Positions 35,530 to 43,451 of a DNA stretch of 64,000 nt are shown one piece after another. Location: contig NZ_AOLG01000008.1 in NCBI RefSeq assembly GCF_000336815.1, positions 379,742 to 443,741 of the forward strand. The letters run 5' to 3'. The translations under genes were made by a program, and so were the position numbers. Position 1 is the stretch's first letter. Each line of letters opens with the position of its first letter. Under the pieces are notes generated by a model. That model was not told where the DNA came from and did no database searches. It saw only the letters and a list, made by a program, of their open reading frames with translations. The stretch comes from Haloferax prahovense DSM 18310 (GTDB taxonomy: Archaea; Halobacteriota; Halobacteria; Halobacteriales; Haloferacaceae).

Positions 35530-36936
35530 CTACCCCGACAGCGCCGACTCCAGACTCGACGCCACCGACCGCGCCTTCTCGGCCAGTTCCTCGGAGATGT
35601 GGCCGGCCTCGACGGCCTCGTCGAGTTCGTCGTCGTCGACCCGCTCGACCGTCCCGTCGGCGTGTTTCACCACGTCCACGTGGAGGTCGACGTACCGAAT
35701 CTGGTCGGGGAAGCACTCGACGGGCGTGCAGATGTTGACGTAGGTCCCCTTGACACCGCCGTCGGCGTCGCGATACACCGTCGGGTACCACCAGCGCCCC
35801 TCGCGGAACTTCGTGACCGCCACGTCCCCGGACTCGCGGTCGACGCCGAGGGCGTCGTAGGTACCGCCGCCGGTCATGCCGCGCCGGAGCTCCACCGTTC
35901 CCTCGGCGTCGCGGTCCGTCACCTCGCCGGAGCCGAGCGTGATGAGCCGACCGTCCGGCTTCCCGTGGCCGATTTCCACGTCGTCGCCTTCCAGCGGGCC
36001 GAACTGCGCGGTCACCACGTCGAAGGGGAACTCGCCGTCGCCGACCGACTCGCAGAGCGACTCCGCGAGGTCGACGCCGGCGGAGGCCTTCGGCGAGGCG
36101 GCCTTCGTCCGGTGGTGGCCGGGCATCGTCGTCTCGACGGCCCGGCGCTGGGCGTCGAGTTCGAACCGGGTCTCGCGGCCGAACCAGACCCACGTCGTCG
36201 CGGTGGGAGCCGCGACCGCCCGCGGGGCGTCGACGGGTTCGGAGAGCGCGTCGTCGAGTTCCGCGGCCACCTCGGCGGCCCGGTCGAGCGCGTCGTTCAG
36301 GGCGCTCATGTCGGCGTCGACGGCGTCGCGGTGCCAGCGGATTCCCCAGCCCTCGGGCGGGTCACCGCCGAGCAGGTCCGCCATTCCCGCCAGTTCGCGG
36401 GCGGCGGCCTCGTCGCGGGTGTCGACGCGGACGCCCTCCGAATCGGGGTCGAGCGTCGCCAGCCCCGCGACGGCGCGGATGTCGCCGGTCAGTTCGGCGC
36501 GGCGGGAGGTCCACGGCGGGGCCGACTCGGCGACCTGCACGCGAACCTCGTCGCCGACGTCCACGCGGCCGTCGATGTCGCCGTACGACAGGTAGCCCTC
36601 GGTCTCGCCGAGGTCGCAGACCGCGCCGCCGCCGAGGGTGTCGGTCACGCGGGCGTCGAACACCGCGCCGGTCGGCGCGGGGTCGTCCCACGCGAAGGTG
36701 TCGATGCCGAGCTCGGTGAGTCGCTCTGTGGCCGTCGCGACCGCCTCGGTCGCGCCGCTCGCGCCGACGCCCTGTCGGTTCCGCGTCGTCTCGACCGACA
36801 CGTCGTGGTCCGACGAGTCGAACTCGGCGTCGAAGCGCTCCCGAATCGGGCCGGACGCCTGCACCACGTCGTGACCGTCGTCGAGGAAGATGCCCGTGAG
36901 CGCGGTGGCGTAGATGCCGCGGACGCGGACTCTCAT
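35530..36936 (-). CDS. fau-1: FAU-1-type RNA-binding protein/probable RNase (DUF402)
   Basis: A 468-aa archaeal protein starting MRVRVRGIYATALTGIFLDDG. It has an S1-like region around GYLSYGDIDGRVDVGDEVRVQV and a C-terminal DUF402 domain (YVNICTPVECFPDQIRYVDLHVDV). Homologues of this length are annotated as ribonuclease E/G-like FAU-1, reported to bind AU-rich RNA and act in rRNA maturation. The start 36936 overlaps the stop of the upstream small gene by 4 bp (ATGA), so the two are translated together. Confidence 0.88.
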   Translation of the reverse strand: MRVRVRGIYATALTGIFLDDGHDVVQASGPIRERFDAEFDSSDHDVSVETTRNRQGVGASGATEAVATATERLTELGIDTFAWDDPAPTGAVFDARVTDTLGGGAVCDLGETEGYLSYGDIDGRVDVGDEVRVQVAESAPPWTSRRAELTGDIRAVAGLATLDPDSEGVRVDTRDEAAARELAGMADLLGGDPPEGWGIRWHRDAVDADMSALNDALDRAAEVAAELDDALSEPVDAPRAVAAPTATTWVWFGRETRFELDAQRRAVETTMPGHHRTKAASPKASAGVDLAESLCESVGDGEFPFDVVTAQFGPLEGDDVEIGHGKPDGRLITLGSGEVTDRDAEGTVELRRGMTGGGTYDALGVDRESGDVAVTKFREGRWWYPTVYRDADGGVKGTYVNICTPVECFPDQIRYVDLHVDVVKHADGTVERVDDDELDEAVEAGHISEELAEKARSVASSLESALSG

Positions 36937-37307
36937 AGCTCGTCGGCGTCGCGGGCGAAGGTGACGCGAGCGTCGACCGTCGGGCCGAGCGTCAGTTCGA
37001 TTTTCTCCTCGGTGAGCACGCGGCCGCCCTCGATGGGGACGCCCCACGAGTCGAACTTGAGGTAGCCGCGGAGGTCTGCACCGTGGGTGTAGAGGTCGAC
37101 GTGGTCGACGGCGTGTTCCTGCACGTCACTCGCGCTGTGGGCCATCTCCATGTCCGAGTAGACCGTGCCGCCGTCGCCGAAGAACGCGGCGATGGCGTCT
37201 GCGTCCGATTCGACTGCGTCGCTCACGAGGTCCGACGCGGCCCGGAGATCGTCGGTGTCGAGGCCGACCTCGCGGAGCGCCGCCTGTTCGCGGGGGTCGA
37301 AGTGCAT
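36933..37307 (-). CDS. Conserved haloarchaeal protein, 124 aa, upstream of fau-1
   Basis: An acidic protein starting MHFDPREQAALREVGLDTDDL; I recall the family as DUF7532. The first 50 residues are helical. The rest is strand-rich (GTVYSDMEM, then LRGYLKFDSWGVPIEGGRV and KIELTLGPTVDARVTF). Its overlap with fau-1 suggests a functional link to RNA processing. A TATA-like CATTAACGT (37330-37338, this strand) is centred 26 bp before the ATG. Confidence 0.78.
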   Translation of the reverse strand: MHFDPREQAALREVGLDTDDLRAASDLVSDAVESDADAIAAFFGDGGTVYSDMEMAHSASDVQEHAVDHVDLYTHGADLRGYLKFDSWGVPIEGGRVLTEEKIELTLGPTVDARVTFARDADEL

Positions 37308-37336
37308 ACCCGCCCTTCGGAGCGGAGGCATTAACG

Positions 37337-37448
37337 TCGTACGGTCGGCAGTCGGTCGCTGGGCCGGACGAACGGTCGTCGGCCAGTCGGTCATCGGTTA
37401 CTCGGTCGCCGGTCACCCGACTATTGACCGTTCGGCCGGTCGGTCGCG
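37337..37448. repeat. Cluster of about eight CGGTC repeats
   Basis: The divergent intergenic region between the fau-1 operon and the PrsW gene contains CGGTC about eight times in about 110 bp, mostly as TCGGTC or CCGGTC. Spacing is irregular. It may be a degenerate array of binding sites or simple-sequence drift. Confidence 0.4.
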
Positions 37449-37499
37449 GGATGCCGTGGCCGAAGCTATTACCAGATGCGATACCCTTTATCCCACGTG

Positions 37500-38537
37500 A
37501 TGGACCAGCAGGACCCAGTCGAGCAGGCGTCCGACGGCTCGGACGACCTCTACGACATCGCCACGTGGGAGGAACGAACCTCGGTTGACGGGCTCGCGGT
37601 CGCGCTCTACCGGGTGCTGGTCGCGTCGACCCGCGCGGTGGTCGTCCTCGCCGCGCTGCTCATCCTCGTCGGTATCGGCGGTCTCTCGGCGCTCACGGAC
37701 CCGCAGGTCGGCGCGCTCACCCTGCTTTCGGCACTTCCGGCGCTCGCGCTCGCGGGCTACGTCTACTACTCCGACGTGACCCAAAACGAGCCGCTATCGA
37801 TGCTCGTGGTGACGTTCCTCCTCGGCGTCCTCACGGCCACGTTCGCCGCGATTCTCAACTCGCTTCTGAGCAACGTCGGTCAGACTATCGCGGCCGAGTT
37901 CCAGCTGTCTATCGGCTTCCTCGGCAGTATCGTGTTCTACTTCCTCGTGGTCGGTCCGGTCGAAGAGACCGTCAAGCTCCTCGCGGTCAGGTTGTACGCC
38001 TACTCCCACGACAGTTTCAACGCCGTCATCGACGGCGCGGTCTACGGCGCGATGGCCGGTCTCGGCTTCGCAACCATCGAAAACGCCCTGTACATCACTC
38101 GGAACCTCACCTCGTCGGGACTCGATGTCGGGTCCGGCGGCGTCGGTATCATCGCCGCCGGCGGGACGATTACCGCGGTCCGAGCGCTCGCCGGTCCGGG
38201 TCACGTCATCTACTCGGCCATCGCCGGCTACTACCTCGGTCTCGCCAAGTTCAACAAGGAACACGCCGGGCCCATCGTCATCAAGGGCCTCATCCTCGCG
38301 GCGCTCGTCCACGCGACGTACAACTCGACGGTCGGCCTCGGCTCGTCCGTCATCGCGGGGATAACCGGCATCGGCGGTCTCGCGGCCTTCCTCGTCTACG
38401 TCATCATCTACGACGGCATCTTCGGGCTCTACCTCATCGGGAAGCTCCGCAGCTACAGTCAGGCCTACCACAGCGCTCACGCGCCCGGGCCGAGCGCGGC
38501 GTCGTTCGCGTCGGAGCAGACCGAGTTCGAGGACTGA
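37500..38537 (+). CDS. prsW: PrsW-family membrane protease
   Basis: A 345-aa polytopic protein with about eight to nine helices. It carries the CPBP/PrsW catalytic signatures in order: EETVKLLAVRLY (EExxK), FATIENALY (FxxxE), GPGHVIYSAIAG (His) and ALVHATYN (His). PrsW cleaves anti-sigma factors in Bacillus; the haloarchaeal substrate must differ because there are no sigma factors. ATG 37500 gives an acidic soluble N-terminus. A TATA-like GCTATTACC at 37465-37473 lies upstream. Confidence 0.88.
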   Translation: MDQQDPVEQASDGSDDLYDIATWEERTSVDGLAVALYRVLVASTRAVVVLAALLILVGIGGLSALTDPQVGALTLLSALPALALAGYVYYSDVTQNEPLSMLVVTFLLGVLTATFAAILNSLLSNVGQTIAAEFQLSIGFLGSIVFYFLVVGPVEETVKLLAVRLYAYSHDSFNAVIDGAVYGAMAGLGFATIENALYITRNLTSSGLDVGSGGVGIIAAGGTITAVRALAGPGHVIYSAIAGYYLGLAKFNKEHAGPIVIKGLILAALVHATYNSTVGLGSSVIAGITGIGGLAAFLVYVIIYDGIFGLYLIGKLRSYSQAYHSAHAPGPSAASFASEQTEFED

Positions 38538-38582
38538 GTCGGCGACGGCGCGGGAACGTACGAAACGAAAGAACCGGCCGCC

Positions 38583-39194
38583 CTACTCGGCGACCAACCG
38601 CTCGGCGTAGCCGTCGAGCATCGACTCGACGTACTTCGCCACCACATCGACCTCGACGTGAATCGGGTCGCCGACCTCCTTTTCGGAGAGCGTCGTCAGG
38701 TCGTAGGTCGTCGGGATGATGGCCACGGCGAAGGAGTCCTCGCGGCGGTCGGCCACGGTGAGGCTGATGCCGTCGAGACACACCGAGCCCTTCTGGACGA
38801 CGTAGCTTGCCAGCGGCTCTGGGAGGTCGAACTCGAAGAACCAGTCGTCGCCGACGCGCTCGACGTTCGTGACCGTCGTCGTGCCGTCGACGTGGCCCTG
38901 GACGATGTGGCCGTCGAAGCGGTCGTCGGCCGCGAGGGCGCGTTCGAGATTGACGCGGTCGCCCTCGCCCACGTCGCCGAGGTAGGTCTTCTCGACGGTC
39001 TCCGCCGCGAGGAACACCTCGAACCAGTCGTCGCCGAACGCCTCGACGGTCAGACAGACGCCCGAGACCGCGATTGACTGGCCGTGGTGGAGGTCGTCGA
39101 ACGCGAGATCGGTGCGGATGCGGAGGCGGCGACCGCCGTCGGTGTCGGCCACGTCGACGATTTCGCCCGGCCCCTCCACGATTCCCGTGAACAT
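38583..39194 (-). CDS. ribE: Riboflavin synthase (bacterial-type, alpha chain)
   Basis: A 203-aa enzyme that dismutates two 6,7-dimethyl-8-ribityllumazine into riboflavin. Two lumazine-binding barrels are visible, beginning MFTGIVEGPGEIV and, after GHIVQGHVDGTTTV, the second repeat. KGSVCLDGISLTV is the conserved second-repeat site. Methanogens use an unrelated RibC, so this bacterial-like type marks haloarchaeal acquisition. A TATA-like ACTTAATGCC (about 39216-39225) is 27 bp before the ATG, divergent from the next gene. Confidence 0.95.
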   Translation of the reverse strand: MFTGIVEGPGEIVDVADTDGGRRLRIRTDLAFDDLHHGQSIAVSGVCLTVEAFGDDWFEVFLAAETVEKTYLGDVGEGDRVNLERALAADDRFDGHIVQGHVDGTTTVTNVERVGDDWFFEFDLPEPLASYVVQKGSVCLDGISLTVADRREDSFAVAIIPTTYDLTTLSEKEVGDPIHVEVDVVAKYVESMLDGYAERLVAE

Positions 39195-39303
39195 ACCCGC
39201 GGCTTCGGACGGGTGAACTTAATGCCTATCGTTTCCGTTCTCTATCACGTTTCTGTGACACTCTCGCCCATACAATTTTACGCTCGTCGTCCGGAGAGTC
39301 GGT

Positions 39304-40053
39304 ATGGACGTTCTGGCCCGACTGCGGAGCAGTTTCGTCACCGGTCTCATTCTCGTCACCCCGCTGGCCGTGACCGTGTTCGTCCTCCAGTTCGCGTTCA
39401 ATCGAATCACTGCCGCGCTCCGTCCGGTCGTCCGTCAGGTGTCGCCATTCCTCGCCGAGGCGCTCAACTACTCCGGCGACATCGTCTTCATCTCGCAGGT
39501 GCTGTCGGCGCTCATCATCGCGGTGGCCGTCTCACTTCTCGGCTACCTCGCGTCGATGAGTCTCGGACAGCGGCTCTTCGGGAGCTTCGAGCGCGGTGTT
39601 CGGCTCCTCCCGCTCGTCCGCACCATCTACTTCGGCGTCCGGCAGGTCTCCGAATCGCTCACGGAACCGACCGCCGGCTACGACCGCGTGGTGTTGGTCG
39701 AGTACCCGCGCGAGGGGCTGTTCTCCATCGGCTTCGTCACCAACGAGGCTCCCCCGTCGGTCTCGGCGGTGTCCGACGACGAACTCTTTACCGTGTTCGT
39801 CCCGCACAGCCCGAACCCGACCGCCGGGGCGCTCATCATGGTCTCGCCCGACGAGATTCGCGAACTCGACATGCCGGTCCGCCGGGGTCTCCGACTGCTC
39901 GTCACCACGGGCCTGAGCGTCGACGACCCCGAGACGCTCCCGTCGGGTCCCGCGGGCTACGACCCGTCGAACGGTGACGGCGTCCGCGACGGCGTCCGGT
40001 CGGAGTCGGAGCAGCGACGGAACGCGGGCGAGACGCAAAAGCGAGCCGAGTGA
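39304..40053 (+). CDS. DUF502 family membrane protein
   Basis: A 249-aa protein. It has two N-terminal helices (SSFVTGLILVTPLAVTVFVLQFAF and VLSALIIAVAVSLLGYLA) and a cytoplasmic beta-rich region with the DUF502 block VVLVEYPREGLFSIGFVTNE. A disordered hydrophilic tail follows. The family is common in bacteria and haloarchaea; the role is unknown, possibly membrane-associated trafficking. ATG 39304 is 28 bp after the TATA-like TACAATTTTA (39271-39280). Confidence 0.88.
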   Translation: MDVLARLRSSFVTGLILVTPLAVTVFVLQFAFNRITAALRPVVRQVSPFLAEALNYSGDIVFISQVLSALIIAVAVSLLGYLASMSLGQRLFGSFERGVRLLPLVRTIYFGVRQVSESLTEPTAGYDRVVLVEYPREGLFSIGFVTNEAPPSVSAVSDDELFTVFVPHSPNPTAGALIMVSPDEIRELDMPVRRGLRLLVTTGLSVDDPETLPSGPAGYDPSNGDGVRDGVRSESEQRRNAGETQKRAE

Positions 40054-40068
40054 GTCGCCGCGGCGGCC

Positions 40069-41895
40069 TCACAGTCCCCAGATGAGGACGATTCCGGCAG
40101 TCGTGACGACCGTGAGTAACAGTTGGAGCGGCGCGCCGACGCGGAGGTAGTCGGTAAAGCGGTAGCCGCCGGGGCCGTACACCATCAGGTTCGTCTGGTA
40201 GCCGATGGGCGTCATGAACGCCGTGCTTCCGCCGAAGGTGACCGCGATGGCGAAGCCGAAGGGGTCGGCGCCGAGGCCGAACGCGGTGTCGACGGCGACC
40301 GGCAACAGGAGGACGACGCTCGCGACCGGCGTGATGACGTTCGCCAACAGGCCCGTGAGCAGGTAGAACGCGGCGAGCACGACGATGACGGGGAGGTAGG
40401 TCGCCGCGACGCCAACGTACTCCGAGAGCAGCGTGACGCCGCCGGTCAGTTGGAGCGCCCGACCGAGCGGGATGACGCCCGCGAGCAGGAAGATGACGTT
40501 CCAGCTCACCGCGTCGTAGGCGTCGCTCGCCGACAGACAGCCGAGCGAGACCATCGCGGCGACCCCGCCGAGCGCGGCGATGGCGATGGGGACGACGCCG
40601 ATCGCGGCCAGTCCGATGACCGCCGCGACGACGGCGAACGCGCGGAGCGCCGTGGGTGACGGTTCGCCGTTGTCCTCGATGAGTTCGTCGGCGACCTCGC
40701 TCGTCACGACGAAGTCGCCGCTGTCCCGGAGGTACCGCGCCGTCTCGTTCGTCGTCTGGAGGAGCAGCGAGTCGCCGACCTGGAGGTCCACGTCTCGGAA
40801 GTGCTCGCGGATGAGGTCGCCGCCGCGCCGCCGGACCGCGAGCACGGCCGCGTCGTACCGCTCGCGGAGCTGCGCCCCGCCGATGGTCTCGCCGACGAGT
40901 CCGGACTCGCGGGGGACGACGAGTTCGACGAGCGCCACGCGGTCGGGGCGGTCGAGTTCGGCGTCGGTGACCGACGCGCGCGGGAGGAACCGCAGGTCCG
41001 CGAGGTCGCAGAAGCGCCGAATCGTCGCCGGGTCGCCCCGGATGGTCAGGATGTCCCGCGACTCGACCTCGCGGTCGGAGTCGGCGGCGATGAAGTGCTC
41101 GCCGCCGCGGAGCACGTCGAGGATGTCGACGTTGAGGTCGCGGTAGGTGTCGTCGGAAACCTCGCCCGCCGGGATGCCGACGAGCGGCGACCGCGCGGGG
41201 ACGAGCACGCGGGCGAGAAACGGCTCGACGCCGTAGTTGCCGGTTCGGTTCCCGGGCTCGATTCGCTCGGGCAGGAGCCGCGGCGCGACCGTCAGCAGGT
41301 AGCCCGCGCCGACGACGAACACCACCGCGCCGAGGGGGGTGAACGTGAACATCGAAAACGGCGGCAACCCGGTCGCCTCGGCGTAGGCCTCGCTGGCGAC
41401 GAGGTTCGTCGCCGTCCCGACGAGCGTGAGCGTGCCGCCGAGCATCGAGGCGTAGGAAAGCGGGATGAGGAGCTTCGACGGCGAGATGTTCGCCTGGTCG
41501 GCGAGGTCCGAAACCATCGGGACGAACACGGCCACGACCGGCGTGTTGTTGACGACGCCCGCGATGGGACCCGTGAGCCCGACGACCGCGGCGAGCAGTC
41601 GGCCCTCGCTCCCGTTCGTAAAGGAGGCGACCGCGTCGCCGAGGACGCGAATCGCGCCGGTCTGTCGAATCCCCTCGCTGAGGGCGTACATCGAGAGGAT
41701 GGTGATGGTCGCGGCGCTCGAAAACCCCGACAGCCCCGTCTGGAGGTCGACCCCGGTCCACGGTTCGAGCACGACGAGCGCGACGATGACGCCGATTGCC
41801 GTCACGTCCGGCGGGGCCGCCTCCGTCACGAAAAGCGCCATCGTGACGACGACGAGACCGAAGACGACGAGCATCCCGGACGTGATGGCGACCAT
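40069..41895 (-). CDS. SLC13-family permease with two TrkA-C domains
   Basis: A 608-aa divalent-anion/Na+ symporter-type permease. N-terminal helices (to about residue 195) include PIAGVVNNTPVVAVFVPM and SYASMLGGTLTLVGTATNL, the substrate hairpin motifs. Two cytoplasmic RCK-C/TrkA-C domains follow (about 205-400). A second block of helices ends near the C-terminus with FGGSTAFMTPIGYQTNLMVYG, another hairpin. Sulfate or dicarboxylate transport is likely, but the substrate cannot be read from sequence. It is convergent with DUF502. Confidence 0.92.
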   Translation of the reverse strand: MVAITSGMLVVFGLVVVTMALFVTEAAPPDVTAIGVIVALVVLEPWTGVDLQTGLSGFSSAATITILSMYALSEGIRQTGAIRVLGDAVASFTNGSEGRLLAAVVGLTGPIAGVVNNTPVVAVFVPMVSDLADQANISPSKLLIPLSYASMLGGTLTLVGTATNLVASEAYAEATGLPPFSMFTFTPLGAVVFVVGAGYLLTVAPRLLPERIEPGNRTGNYGVEPFLARVLVPARSPLVGIPAGEVSDDTYRDLNVDILDVLRGGEHFIAADSDREVESRDILTIRGDPATIRRFCDLADLRFLPRASVTDAELDRPDRVALVELVVPRESGLVGETIGGAQLRERYDAAVLAVRRRGGDLIREHFRDVDLQVGDSLLLQTTNETARYLRDSGDFVVTSEVADELIEDNGEPSPTALRAFAVVAAVIGLAAIGVVPIAIAALGGVAAMVSLGCLSASDAYDAVSWNVIFLLAGVIPLGRALQLTGGVTLLSEYVGVAATYLPVIVVLAAFYLLTGLLANVITPVASVVLLLPVAVDTAFGLGADPFGFAIAVTFGGSTAFMTPIGYQTNLMVYGPGGYRFTDYLRVGAPLQLLLTVVTTAGIVLIWGL

Positions 41896-42010
41896 GCGGG
41901 CAGTCGATTCGGAGGCGGCTTAATGCTACCCCGCGAGAGTGTCGGCCGCAGCGACGGGTCGTTTGGCTCCGACCGTCGCCCGACGCCCCCGTTCGCTGCC
42001 GGTCGCGACG

Positions 42011-42019
42011 CTTTTAGTT
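42011..42019 (+). promoter_or_regulatory. TATA box of the 80-aa membrane protein gene
   Basis: CTTTTAGTT is centred 27 bp before ATG 42042. It supports that start and predicts a leaderless mRNA. Confidence 0.6.
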
Positions 42020-42041
42020 GCCCGCGGAGTACCCTCGGGCG

Positions 42042-42284
42042 ATGCGACTCGGAATCTTGGAGATGGTCGGTCTCGCGGCGACCCTCATCTTCGCCATCCC
42101 CGTCGGCGGCTTCGGACTCACGCTCCTCGCCGACGGCCAGACCGTCTTCGGCGGCGCGATGCTCCTTCTCGCGGTGCTGATGGTCGCGCTCCCGAAGTTC
42201 CTCACCATGCCGCAGGACATCCCCTCGCTCGCGGCCGAGAAAGTCATCGGCGGCGTGGCAAAAGACCCGGACGAAGAGGAGTAA
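42042..42284 (+). CDS. Small two-helix membrane protein, 80 aa
   Basis: Not recognised beyond a conserved haloarchaeal type. Helix one is residues about 7-30 (EMVGLAATLIFAIPVGGFGLTLL) and helix two about 38-55 (GGAMLLLAVLMVALP). A cytoplasmic acidic tail (LAAEKVIGGVAKDPDEEE) follows. The stop codon abuts the stop codon of the convergent M24 gene with no base between. Confidence 0.75.
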   Translation: MRLGILEMVGLAATLIFAIPVGGFGLTLLADGQTVFGGAMLLLAVLMVALPKFLTMPQDIPSLAAEKVIGGVAKDPDEEE

Positions 42285-43445
42285 CTACCAGCGACTCGGG
42301 TCGAGACCGGTCGGCGCGTCGCCGAGCAGTCGCGGCCCGTCTTCGCCGACGACCAGCACGTCCGTCAGTTCGACTCGCCCGTGGTCCGGGTGCGTGACCG
42401 CGGACCGGACCCGCAGGACGTTGCCGGCGACGAGCTCTCTGTCGCCGTCGAGCGGCGGGTCCTCGCGGGCCGCGAGTCCGATGCCGCCGCCCACGTCTCT
42501 CGTCACCTCGTCGGCCATCGAGAAGCCGAACGCGGCGGTCTCCGCGCGGAGTTCGCTCCCGAGGAAGCCGGCGTCGTCGCCGGGGTCGGCCTCGACCAGA
42601 CTGACCTTTCTGGCGGCGTCGCAGGCGACGTGCGCCCGGCGCTCCCACCCGCCGTCGGGGTCGACGACGAACGTTCGGGCCAGCGCGCCGCGGTAGCCCG
42701 TCGGGCCGCGCGGGCCGACCGAGACGACTATCGGCTCGCCCGGTCGGAGTTCCACCGGTTCGTTCCCGCCGCCTCGGGTTCCCGCCCGGACCGTCGTCGC
42801 GCCCGTGTAATCGACGCCCTCGGCCGCGAGCGTCGCGTTCACCTGTCGGCGGAGTCGCTCGCTCGACAGCGGCGCATCGTCCCAAGAGAGGACGGCTTCG
42901 CCATCGTCGCCGCGGTCGTTGCCCACGGAGCCGCCGTCGCGGTCGTCGGCCGCTTCGACCGTCGCCGCCGACAGTATCGCGGCCGCGCGACCGACGCCGC
43001 GGGTCGCCGCGCGCTGGGCGGCCTCGATGGCGTCGCGCTCGGCGTCGTCTTTCACCGCACGGGCGTCTTCGACCGCCGCGGTCGACGCGAGGTCGTAGCC
43101 CGCCGCTTCGAGGTGGAGCGCGGCGTCGTGCGGAATCGTCCGGGGTGCGAGGACGGTCCCTTCGGAAGCGGCGTGTTCCGCGAGGACGGCCGCGGCGGCC
43201 CTCCCTGGGAGCCTGTCGTCGACGCGGACCGAGGCGACCGGGAGCGACGGCGGTTCGACGGTCGAGGGGACTCGGAGATGCGTCTCGCCGTCGACGCGGA
43301 CGAACACGAGGTCGCAGTCGAAGGCCCGACCCGTGAGGTAGCGACTCGTCGGGTCGGGGGCGCGGCAGACGGCGACGAAGCCGACGGTGTCTCGCTCGTC
43401 GACGGCAGCGTCGATGGCGTCGCCGCCGCGAGGTCTCCCTCGCAC
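42285..43445 (-). CDS. M24 (aminopeptidase P-like) homologue, probably catalytically inactive
   Basis: A 386-aa protein with a creatinase-type N-terminal domain and a pita-bread C-terminal domain. Landmarks match M24 proteins but the metal ligands do not. The double-Asp region reads VVSVGPRG...RGALARTF (Ser and Ala for the two Asp). The His block reads GGGIGLAAREDP (His to Gly). TIEPG is replaced by RVRSA. Only the last Glu (VELTDVLVV) remains. GTG 43445 is the probable start, 7 bp after the helicase stop, so they share an operon. Likely a binding-only pseudoenzyme. Confidence 0.8.
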   Translation of the reverse strand: MRGRPRGGDAIDAAVDERDTVGFVAVCRAPDPTSRYLTGRAFDCDLVFVRVDGETHLRVPSTVEPPSLPVASVRVDDRLPGRAAAAVLAEHAASEGTVLAPRTIPHDAALHLEAAGYDLASTAAVEDARAVKDDAERDAIEAAQRAATRGVGRAAAILSAATVEAADDRDGGSVGNDRGDDGEAVLSWDDAPLSSERLRRQVNATLAAEGVDYTGATTVRAGTRGGGNEPVELRPGEPIVVSVGPRGPTGYRGALARTFVVDPDGGWERRAHVACDAARKVSLVEADPGDDAGFLGSELRAETAAFGFSMADEVTRDVGGGIGLAAREDPPLDGDRELVAGNVLRVRSAVTHPDHGRVELTDVLVVGEDGPRLLGDAPTGLDPSRW

Positions 43446-43451
43446 GGGACG

